44,236 bases of DNA from Candidatus Moduliflexus flocculans. GTDB lineage: Bacteria > Moduliflexota > Moduliflexia > Moduliflexales > Moduliflexaceae. Shown in pieces: positions 21,462 through 28,343 of this stretch. The first letter of the stretch is position 1. The number at the start of each line of letters is the position of its first letter. The stretch is taken from positions 106,629 to 150,864 of the forward strand of contig DF820455.1 in the NCBI GenBank assembly GCA_000739515.1. The letters run 5' to 3'. The notes under the pieces are model-generated. The model was not told the origin of the DNA and did no database searches. It worked only from the letters and a program-made list of their open reading frames with translations. The translations under genes were made by a program, and so were the position numbers.

Positions 21462-23885
21462 ATGACAAACACACCGACATTATACGACCTGCAAGCGAAC
21501 CCGGGGCTTGCGTTTCCGCCGGAAGATTGGAAAACGACCCGGCCTATCGAGCGGATTGCGCGGATGAAAACCAATTTGCTGCGTCCCGCCCGCCAGATTG
21601 ATTTGGAACGCGCCCGCTATACCACCGCGAGCTATCAGGCCACCGAAGGCCAGCCAATGCCACTGCGCCGCGCCCGGATGCTGCTGGATTTGGCGCGTCA
21701 GACCAGCATCGCAATTGGCGCGGATAAATTGATCGTCGGCAACCGGTCGCTGCTGCCGCGCATGGGCGTGATTGCTCCGGAAGGTGCGGTGGATTGGGTA
21801 GATCGCGAATTGGATATTCTCGCGACGCGACCACAGGATAAATTTACGATCCGCCCCGAAGAGATTCAGGAACTCCGCGAGCGGATTTTTCCATATTGGC
21901 GCGGCAAGACCCTGGAAGATACGGTTGCGAAGCGCGTCCCGGATGACATTATGGTGGCGGTCAAAGGCAAGGCGTTCAGCCTGAACCAGACCGATCACGC
22001 GCAAGGACACATTCTGCCGGATGTCGAAGGCTGGCTGCGCCTCGGCCCCAGCGGCCTACGCGCAAAAGTCGAGGCCGCGAAACAACGACGCCCGGAACGG
22101 CAGGTGTTTTATGACGCCGCCCTGATCGCCTTGCAAGCGGCGCAAGAACTGATGCGGCGGTATGCCGAACTCGCCCATCAACTCAGCACGCAAACCGACG
22201 ACGCGGCGAGAAGCGCGGAACTCATCCGCGTCGCCGATGTATGCGATTGGATTTCAGAGCAGCCGCCCCGCGATTTCCGCGAAGCATTGCAGGCGATGTG
22301 GTTCTTGTTCGTGCTGCTGCAAATGGAATCGAACGCCAGCAGCTTTTCGCCGGGGCGTTTCGACCAGTACATGCTCCCATTTTTAGCGCGGGATTTGGAA
22401 CGCGGGGCGCTTACGCTGCCGGAAGCGCAGATCTTGTTAGAATATTTCTGGCTGAAATTCAACGAGATCGTCCTGCTGCGCAGCAGTTCCAGCGCCCGCT
22501 ATTTCGCCGGATTTCCGATCGGCTTCAATCTTGTGGTGGGTGGTCAGCTTGCGAATGGCCGCGACGCGACGAATTTCCTGAGCTACATGTGTTTGCGGGC
22601 GCAAGCGGATGTGGGGTTGACGCAGCCGAACCTTTCGATTCGGATTCACAACGGGAGTCCGCAGGAATTTCTGACCGCCGCCGCGCAGGTCATCAGTCAG
22701 GGGAGCGGGATGCCGCAGGTGTTCAATGACGAAGTGATTATTCCCGGCCAGATCAATCGCGGCATCGCGCCGGAAGACGCCCTCAATTACGCTGTCGTCG
22801 GCTGCGTCGAACTCTCCACGCCGGGCAAAGCGCTCGGTTGGAGCGATGCCTCGATGTTCAACATGACGCGGGTGCTGGAATTGACGTTGTTTGGCGGCAA
22901 AGACCCGCAGACCGGCACACAGATCGGCCTGCCGACGCCGCCATTGGACGCGATGGCGGATTTGGACGAATTAGAGGCCGCGTATGATGCCCAATTAGCG
23001 CATTTTGTCCCGCTGATGGTCAAAGGCTGCAACATCGTGGACAGCATTCATGCCGAAACGCTGCCGTCGCCGTTTCTCTCGTTGGTGATTGAAGATTGCG
23101 TTGAGCGCGGGGTAGATGTGACCGCAGGCGGGGCGCATTATAATTTTTCCGGCGTTCAGGGCGTGCAGGTCGCCAACGTCGCCGATAGTCTGGCGGTCAT
23201 CCGGCAGGCGGTTTTTGAGGAACATTGGGTCGGCTCTCAGGAATTGTTAGCGATATTGCGGAACAATTTCGCGCAGCAGGAAACCTTGCGGCAGCGGTTG
23301 ATTCACCGCGTTCCGAAATTTGGCAACGACGACGACCGCGTTGATCGGTACGCGCAAAAATGGGCGAACCGTTTCAGCGAGCTTGTGGCGCAGCATCCGA
23401 CGATTCGCGGCGGCGTCTATCAACCGGGCTTTTACACGGTGTCCGCGCATGTGCCGATGGGATCGCATGTCGGCGCAACCCCGGATGGACGACTGGCCGG
23501 GACGCCGTTAGCGGATGGCGGACTGTCGCCGACGGCTGGCCGCGACGCGAAAGGACCGACGGCGGCGCTGCGTTCCGTCGGCAAGCTTGACCTGAAACTC
23601 GCGTCAAATGGGACGCTGCTGAACATGAAATTTTTGCCGTCATTTTTCGACGGCAGGGAGGCACTCAAAAAATTCGTCACGCTGCTGCGCGGATTTTGCC
23701 AGTTGAACATTCCGCATGTTCAATTTAACGTGGTGTCCGCCGAAACGCTCCGGCAGGCGCAGGCCAACCCGGAAGAATTTCGCCATTTAGTCGTGCGCGT
23801 CGCCGGATACAGCGCCTATTTTACCGAATTAGATCACGAGTTGCAAGAAGAAATCATTCGACGTACCGAATTTGGAACAATTTAA
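21462..23885 (+). CDS. Glycyl radical enzyme (PFL2/dehydratase-like)
   Basis: An 807-residue glycyl radical enzyme, an oxygen-sensitive barrel that generates a thiyl radical on its substrate. The N-terminal pattern ERIARMKTNLL...ERARYTT is typical of the PFL2/dehydratase group. The thiyl cysteine is C448 in VVGCVELSTPGKALGW with E450, and the radical glycine is G782 in VRVAGYSAYF, 26 residues from the C-terminus. Residues matching the glycerol/propanediol dehydratase active site are H183 (QGHILPD), C448, E450 and D462 (GWSDASMF). However, the loop that in those dehydratases reads GHSxSPGRxDQY is ASSFSPGRFDQY here, so the substrate-binding His is Ser293. I read it as dehydratase-like with an unknown substrate. 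The ATG at 21462 is chosen because upstream codons lie in a palindrome; no Shine-Dalgarno is seen. Activase, dehydrogenase and GlcG genes accompany it. Confidence 0.92.
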   Translation: MTNTPTLYDLQANPGLAFPPEDWKTTRPIERIARMKTNLLRPARQIDLERARYTTASYQATEGQPMPLRRARMLLDLARQTSIAIGADKLIVGNRSLLPRMGVIAPEGAVDWVDRELDILATRPQDKFTIRPEEIQELRERIFPYWRGKTLEDTVAKRVPDDIMVAVKGKAFSLNQTDHAQGHILPDVEGWLRLGPSGLRAKVEAAKQRRPERQVFYDAALIALQAAQELMRRYAELAHQLSTQTDDAARSAELIRVADVCDWISEQPPRDFREALQAMWFLFVLLQMESNASSFSPGRFDQYMLPFLARDLERGALTLPEAQILLEYFWLKFNEIVLLRSSSSARYFAGFPIGFNLVVGGQLANGRDATNFLSYMCLRAQADVGLTQPNLSIRIHNGSPQEFLTAAAQVISQGSGMPQVFNDEVIIPGQINRGIAPEDALNYAVVGCVELSTPGKALGWSDASMFNMTRVLELTLFGGKDPQTGTQIGLPTPPLDAMADLDELEAAYDAQLAHFVPLMVKGCNIVDSIHAETLPSPFLSLVIEDCVERGVDVTAGGAHYNFSGVQGVQVANVADSLAVIRQAVFEEHWVGSQELLAILRNNFAQQETLRQRLIHRVPKFGNDDDRVDRYAQKWANRFSELVAQHPTIRGGVYQPGFYTVSAHVPMGSHVGATPDGRLAGTPLADGGLSPTAGRDAKGPTAALRSVGKLDLKLASNGTLLNMKFLPSFFDGREALKKFVTLLRGFCQLNIPHVQFNVVSAETLRQAQANPEEFRHLVVRVAGYSAYFTELDHELQEEIIRRTEFGTI

Positions 23886-23899
23886 AAATAGAACGCGGA

Positions 23900-23969
23900 A
23901 AAAACTACATCGAATTGGAGAAGGGGACGAATTTAAATTCGTTGTTTTCTTCTATTCGTTGTAGTTTTT
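23900..23969. repeat. Palindrome ending at the dehydrogenase start codon
   Basis: AAAAACTACA...AGAAG on the left pairs with CTTCT...TGTAGTTTTT (23949-23969) on the right. The centre contains a perfect 16-base palindrome ACGAATTTAAATTCGT (23927-23942). The right arm stops on the base before the ATG at 23970. The preceding TAAAAATAGAACGC matches the edge of the rsmH-ftsL palindrome. Confidence 0.85.
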
Positions 23970-25001
23970 ATGACTATGCAAACAATGCGCGTGCCTGTGT
24001 TTCAAGGGGAAGGGCGGCTGGAATACGAGGATCGCCCGATTCCTCAAATCGAACGGCCTGATGATGTTGTTGTAAAAATTCACGCTTGCGGGATTTGCGG
24101 CACTGACCTGAATATTCTGGCCGTCCCGCCTGCGCATAAAGCCGCGCCTGGCTTGATTATAGGGCATGAAGGCGTGGGGGAAGTGACGCAGGTCGGGGCG
24201 GCGGTCACGACGCTGAAACCGGGCGACCGCGTGGTGATTGCGCCGCGCCTTACTTGCGGCTTGTGTTATTACTGCCGTCGCGGCCTTGACAATCAATGCA
24301 CGAATTATCAATCCATCGGCACGACGGTGGACGGCGCATTTGCGCCCTATCTGCGCACCTCGGAACGGGCGTTATTCAAAGTCAGCCGCGACGTGGCGAT
24401 AGATGACGCTATTTTCTTCGAGCCGCTGTCATGCGCGGTCGGGGCGGCGGCGCGAGCGCCGATTCAGGCCGGGAGCAGCGTGGCGATTATCGGCGGCGGC
24501 CCGATGGGCTTGATCTTCGCGCAACTCTATCGCGCGCTCGGCGCGGGGCGGGTGATGGTGGCGGATATTGCGCCGTACCGCCTGAATTTCGCGAAGCAGA
24601 TCGGCGTGGACGCGGCGCTGAATCCAAGCGAGGTTGACCTGGTTTCCAGCGTCCAGCAATTGACTGAAGTCGGCGCGGATGTCGTGATTGACGCGGTCGG
24701 CAATCAGATGGGCGCGGCGATCAAGCTTGCGCGGCGCGGCGGGCAGGTCGTGTTGTTCGGCCTGCGTCCGCATGATAATCCGGCGGTCAATCAATACACC
24801 ATCACCCGGTATGACTTGACGATTCATGGCGCGTTTGTCGGCTTGAAGCCGTTCCAGCAGACGATTCGACTGTTAGAAAGCCAGCGGATGCGCCCGTCGG
24901 AACTCATTACGCACCGGCTGCCGCTCTCAGAGCTTACGCGAGGCGTCGAATTGATGCGCTCTGGTCAGGCGATGAAGGTGGTTGTCACGAATGAAGACTA
25001 A
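23970..25001 (+). CDS. Zinc-dependent medium-chain alcohol dehydrogenase
   Basis: A 343-residue MDR-family dehydrogenase similar to threonine/sorbitol dehydrogenases. Catalytic zinc ligands lie in HACGICGTD (Cys), IIGHEGVGEV (His-Glu) and FFEPLSCA (Glu). The structural zinc site is CGLCYYCRRGLDNQC with four cysteines. The Rossmann fold shows VAIIGGGPMGLIFAQL, with Asp in MVADIAPYR suggesting NAD(H) preference. It interconverts a secondary alcohol or aldehyde and its partner. Next to a dehydratase-like radical enzyme, the attractive role is to reduce the aldehyde or ketone product or to oxidise the polyol substrate first. The start abuts a palindrome and lacks a ribosome site; an internal Met4 is possible. 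Confidence 0.92.
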   Translation: MTMQTMRVPVFQGEGRLEYEDRPIPQIERPDDVVVKIHACGICGTDLNILAVPPAHKAAPGLIIGHEGVGEVTQVGAAVTTLKPGDRVVIAPRLTCGLCYYCRRGLDNQCTNYQSIGTTVDGAFAPYLRTSERALFKVSRDVAIDDAIFFEPLSCAVGAAARAPIQAGSSVAIIGGGPMGLIFAQLYRALGAGRVMVADIAPYRLNFAKQIGVDAALNPSEVDLVSSVQQLTEVGADVVIDAVGNQMGAAIKLARRGGQVVLFGLRPHDNPAVNQYTITRYDLTIHGAFVGLKPFQQTIRLLESQRMRPSELITHRLPLSELTRGVELMRSGQAMKVVVTNED

Positions 25002-25024
25002 AAATTGACTCGGCAATCCCGCCG

Positions 25025-25102
25025 AAAACCCCGCCCCCGTCCCCTCCCCAACAGGGAGGGGCGATTCCCCTCTCCTTCGGAGAGAGGCAGGGGGTGAGGT
25101 TT
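25025..25102. repeat. GC-rich CCCCTCCC/GGGAGGGG palindrome
   Basis: Two stacked hairpins, CCCCTCCCC-AACAG-GGAGGGG and CCTCTCC-TTCGG-AGAGAGG, sit within longer imperfect arms running from AAAACCCCGCCCCCG to CAGGGGGTGAGGTTT. It resembles the 25474-25561 core and fills the dehydrogenase-Dabb gap. Confidence 0.75.
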
Positions 25103-25122
25103 CACAAAAAAGGAATATTCGC

Positions 25123-25437
25123 ATGATTCGACATCTTGTATTGATGAAATGTCAACCCGGCATCCCTGCCGCGCAAATTGACAATCTCTTTGCGGCGCTT
25201 GCTGCGCTGAAAGAAAAAATTCCGGGAATTTTGGCGTTCGAAGGCGGCCAGAATAACAGCCCGGAAGGGATTGCGCGAGGTTATACTCATGCCTTCACAA
25301 TGGATTTTACCGATGAACAGGCGCGTGACGCCTACTTGCCGCATGCTGAACATCAGAACGTTGCCACCAAAATCCGGGAAATTCTGGACGGCAGCCCGGA
25401 AAGCGTGTTAGTGGTAGATTTCGCAATGCGAGGGTAA
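25123..25437 (+). CDS. Dabb-domain (stress-responsive A/B barrel) protein
   Basis: A 104-residue dimeric alpha/beta-barrel protein of the Dabb family. MIRHLVLMKCQPGIPAAQID begins the first strand and helix; IPGILAFEGGQNNSPEGIAR and THAFTMDFTDEQARDAYL are characteristic, as is the H-x-x-H-type PHAEHQNVATKIREIL segment. Members are small cytoplasmic proteins often found beside catabolic enzymes. A few are aldolase- or cyclase-like, most have no known reaction. AAAAGGAA lies 8 bases before the ATG. Its place between the dehydrogenase and the activase suggests a role on an intermediate of the same pathway, which is inference. Confidence 0.9.
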   Translation: MIRHLVLMKCQPGIPAAQIDNLFAALAALKEKIPGILAFEGGQNNSPEGIARGYTHAFTMDFTDEQARDAYLPHAEHQNVATKIREILDGSPESVLVVDFAMRG

Positions 25438-25439
25438 TT

Positions 25440-25596
25440 ACAAGGGTAGTTCACTTCCTAACATATTTTTACAACCCACCCCTTGCCCCTCCCAGGAGGG
25501 GAATCGCGATGTGAGGCGACGATGCGCGAAACTCCCCTCCTGGGAGGGGTTGGGGGTGGGTGATCAAAAAACGTTAGGAATTGAAACAAGGGTAGT
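25440..25596. mobile_element. MITE-like nested palindrome with 11-bp direct repeats
   Basis: The direct repeats ACAAGGGTAGT (25440-25450 and 25586-25596) flank a 135-base element. Its outer inverted ends read TCACTTCCTAAC on the left and GTTAGGAATTGA on the right, continuing into T/A-rich stretches. Inside is a second palindrome with 28-base arms (25474-25501, 25534-25561; three mismatches) built of CCCCTCCC/GGGAGGGG. It has no coding capacity. The combination of inverted ends and a flanking duplication is what a transposed miniature element would leave. An 11-bp duplication is longer than most IS families make, so chance or recombination is not excluded. Confidence 0.7.
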
Positions 25597-25598
25597 AA

Positions 25599-25631
25599 AA
25601 ACCTCACAGGTCTTCAAGACCTGTGAGGTTT
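25599..25631. repeat. GACCTCACAGGT-family palindrome before the activase
   Basis: Perfect 16-base arms (AAACCTCACAGGTCTT and its complement) meet at a single unpaired base. It lies 3 bases right of the MITE-like element and 20 bases before the activase ATG. Copy 3 of 4. Confidence 0.9.
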
Positions 25632-25651
25632 GAATATCCTTCGGATTTCAG

Positions 25652-26554
25652 ATGGATGAACAAATCGAAGGGATGATTTTTGATATTCAGCGCTATGCGC
25701 TGCATGATGGCGCGGGCTTGCGGACAGATGTCTTTTTCAAAGGGTGCCCGCTGCGCTGCGCGTGGTGCGCGAATCCCGAATCGCAGGCCATTCAGCCGGA
25801 ATTCGCGCTGTCCGCGCAACAGTGCATGGCGTGCGATCAATTCCCGGAAATCTGCCCGGTGAAATGGCAGCAGGATCGCGATCAACTCCGGACGCAAGAA
25901 AAAGAACGCGACTACGCCCGGCGGGTGGCTCTCTGCCCGACAGAAGCGATACACCAATTCGGCGAACGCTGGACGGCAGGCGCGGTCATGCAGGAAGTCT
26001 TGCGAGATCGCGTGTTTTATGGCGATGGCGGCGGCGTGACGCTGACTGGCGGCGATCCGACGATGCAGCCGGAATTTGCGGAAGCGATTCTGCGCTTAAC
26101 GAAAGCCGCTGGAATTTCAACGGCCATCGAAACTTGCGGACATGCCGCCTGGAGCGTCTGGGAGCGACTACTGCCGCATCTGGATCAGATTCTTTTCGAC
26201 GTAAAGCACCTTGATTCCGCCGTTCACCGCCAGTTTACCGGCATTGGCAACGAATTGATTCTCAGCAATCTGCGCCAGTTAATCGCCCGCCATGCCCCGG
26301 TCACGATGCGCGTTCCGCTGATTCCAGGTTTTAACACTTCCACCGAAAGCTTACGCGCTATCGCCGCATTTGCGCGGGAAGCGAACTTCGAACGTCTTGA
26401 TCTGCTTCCCTATCATACCTACGGCAAATCGAAATACGCCGCATTGAATCGCGCCTATCCCTGGGACGATACGCCGCGTTTGACGCCCTCTGAAATCGAC
26501 GCAATCAGTATGCGTCTCGCATCTTATGGGCTAACCGTGAATATCGGGGGATAA
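25652..26554 (+). CDS. Glycyl-radical-enzyme activating protein (radical SAM)
   Basis: A 300-residue radical SAM activase that installs the glycyl radical on its partner, presumably the enzyme encoded 1.8 kb upstream. The SAM-cluster motif is C32-x3-C36-x2-C39 in FKGCPLRCAWCANPES. VTLTGGDPTMQPEFAE (GGxP-like), AIETCGHA, LFDVKHLD and the C-terminal LPYHTYGKSKYA follow family practice. Between the SAM motif and the barrel, the usual two ferredoxin clusters are reduced to what looks like one: CMACDQFPEICP and then, after a charged 30-residue stretch, LCPTEAI. Most activases of this class have about eight cysteines there. No Shine-Dalgarno is evident, and a palindrome ends 20 bases upstream of the ATG. 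Confidence 0.93.
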   Translation: MDEQIEGMIFDIQRYALHDGAGLRTDVFFKGCPLRCAWCANPESQAIQPEFALSAQQCMACDQFPEICPVKWQQDRDQLRTQEKERDYARRVALCPTEAIHQFGERWTAGAVMQEVLRDRVFYGDGGGVTLTGGDPTMQPEFAEAILRLTKAAGISTAIETCGHAAWSVWERLLPHLDQILFDVKHLDSAVHRQFTGIGNELILSNLRQLIARHAPVTMRVPLIPGFNTSTESLRAIAAFAREANFERLDLLPYHTYGKSKYAALNRAYPWDDTPRLTPSEIDAISMRLASYGLTVNIGG

Positions 26555-26654
26555 TCTCATCAAGTGACGTGTCTGATGACGACCACCTTTTCAATCTGGC
26601 GTTCTGATCAAACAGTCAGATACAGATAGCCCAATGCACTTGTTACAAATTTCT

Positions 26655-28223
26655 TTACGATAATGACGCATTTTGCATTCGATAACCAAAAGAACGGTCT
26701 TCAGTAATCGCCAGGCCGAGCAGAAAGATAGGGCGCAGATCGTTTGCGTAACGCTCGGCGTAACGCTGTCGCTCGATTTGCTCGATAGCGCGGGCGGCGA
26801 GCGCGTCGGCATCGCTGCCGGCTTTGCCATACTTGAACTCGATGATATACAGCCGGTCGCGGGTCTCTAACACGCCATCAATCCGCCCGACGGAGGTCAA
26901 GACTTCCAGATCGAGGTCAACACCCATCAACGCGAGAATCATATAGATTAACGAATGATAATACGCCTCATACGGCAGATGTAGCGTGTACGGAATTTTC
27001 GCCAACAGTCCGGTCAGGATCGCGAGAAATTTGTCAAGATTGCCCGCCTCAAGGGCGTCATACAGGTCGAACGCGGCGACGGCGGTTTCGTCTGACCGAC
27101 GCTGCGTGAAGGCTTGAAGCAGGTGGGTCAAGAAGGCGTCCTTCACTTCCTGATTCGGATATTTCAAGACGTATTGAAGGCGTTGCGGCGTCTGGCGCAC
27201 GTCCGCCACCGTCAGATAGCCGGTTTGAAACAGCAGCGCAATCATGTCGAGATGGTCGAGATCGTAGCTTTCGAACAGCGTTTCCGACACGACTTTCCGC
27301 TCTAATTCCTCGACCTGGATGCGCTGCGAGGTGATCATGTCGATCAGCATGGTCGGCGTGCCGGTGGCAAACCAGTAATTCCGAAAGCGACGCTGCGCGA
27401 AGAAATTCAAAATTGAAAACGGGTTATAGACGCGATCCGTCCCGTTCCAGGAATAGCCGTTATACCAGCGCCGAATCCGCGTTAACAGGTCGGCGCGGTC
27501 CAGCCGCTCCGTCCGGCAGACATCGTCGAGATAGTCGGCGAAGTCCCGCTCCAATTCCTCTTGCGTGTAGCCGGCCAGCGTGCCGAACTGCGGCGCAAGC
27601 GTGAGGTCTTGCAGGTTGTTCAGGCCGGAAAAGACCGATACCCGCGAAAACTTCGATACGCCGGTCAGCAGGACGAAGCGCAGATATGGGTCGCTCCCTT
27701 TCAACACCTGATAAAAATCCCGCAAGATATCCCGATTTTTGTGCGCCTGAGGGAGAACTGCCATGTAATCAATAATCGGCTTGTCATATTCATCAATCAA
27801 GACGGCAACCTTTCCCTTGCGTTCGGCCAGAGCGCGAATCAGCGCATAAAAGTACTCTTTGAACCCTTGCGGGCGAAGGTCAAGGCCGTTATCGTCAGCG
27901 ACGCACGCTAACGCTCGCAGCAGCCCGTCTTGCAACGTATCTCCCGCATAATCGACTAGCGAGAAATCCAGATGAATCACCGGGGAGGGCTGCCAGTCAA
28001 GCTTGTCTTCGATCCAGAGGCCGCGAAACAGGTCTTTCCGCCCCTCGAAAATTGCTTTCACCGTCGAAATCAGCAGCGACTTGCCGAACCGGCGCGGGCG
28101 CGAGAGAAATAAGCATTGCCCGGTCTGCAAGGCGTGATACACTTCGCGAGTTTTATCAACGTAGAGATAGTCCTCGTCAATAAGTTTCTCGAATGTTTGT
28201 ATCCCAATCGGTAATTTTTTCAT
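26655..28223 (-). CDS. AAA-ATPase-like/PD-(D/E)XK nuclease-fold protein
   Basis: A 522-residue protein of a widespread two-domain type. The N-terminal part starts LPIGIQTFEKLIDEDYLYVD followed by KT, typical of the 'predicted AAA-ATPase' family. It has a Walker A-like RPRRFGKSLL and Walker B VAVLIDEYDKP. The C-terminal part is a PD-(D/E)XK nuclease fold: GRIDGVLET (Asp) and LYIIEFKYGK (Glu-x-Lys), followed by the AIEQIERQRYAERY helix. These families form large paralogous sets in some anaerobes. Function is undetermined; mobile-element or defence roles have been suggested. The ATG at 28223 has AAAGGAG 7 bases upstream, so the longer frame to 28283 is not used. It stands alone on the minus strand. 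Confidence 0.92.
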   Translation of the reverse strand: MKKLPIGIQTFEKLIDEDYLYVDKTREVYHALQTGQCLFLSRPRRFGKSLLISTVKAIFEGRKDLFRGLWIEDKLDWQPSPVIHLDFSLVDYAGDTLQDGLLRALACVADDNGLDLRPQGFKEYFYALIRALAERKGKVAVLIDEYDKPIIDYMAVLPQAHKNRDILRDFYQVLKGSDPYLRFVLLTGVSKFSRVSVFSGLNNLQDLTLAPQFGTLAGYTQEELERDFADYLDDVCRTERLDRADLLTRIRRWYNGYSWNGTDRVYNPFSILNFFAQRRFRNYWFATGTPTMLIDMITSQRIQVEELERKVVSETLFESYDLDHLDMIALLFQTGYLTVADVRQTPQRLQYVLKYPNQEVKDAFLTHLLQAFTQRRSDETAVAAFDLYDALEAGNLDKFLAILTGLLAKIPYTLHLPYEAYYHSLIYMILALMGVDLDLEVLTSVGRIDGVLETRDRLYIIEFKYGKAGSDADALAARAIEQIERQRYAERYANDLRPIFLLGLAITEDRSFGYRMQNASLS

Positions 28224-28299
28224 AGCGTTTCTCCTTTCGCACTGTTTTGATGCTATGATATGCGCAGGCCGCGAAAAAATCAAGGAATAATTTGGGGGG

Positions 28300-28332
28300 A
28301 CGCTGTCAGGCCGGTGGAACGCCTGACAGCGT
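28300..28332. repeat. Perfect hairpin between minus-strand genes
   Basis: ACGCTGTCAGG and CCTGACAGCGT (11-base arms) enclose an 11-base loop. It lies 11 bases past the stop of the exported-protein gene. No T-tract follows on the minus strand (C-run instead), so it is not a classical intrinsic terminator. Confidence 0.7.
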
Positions 28333-28343
28333 TGTGCTGGCGC

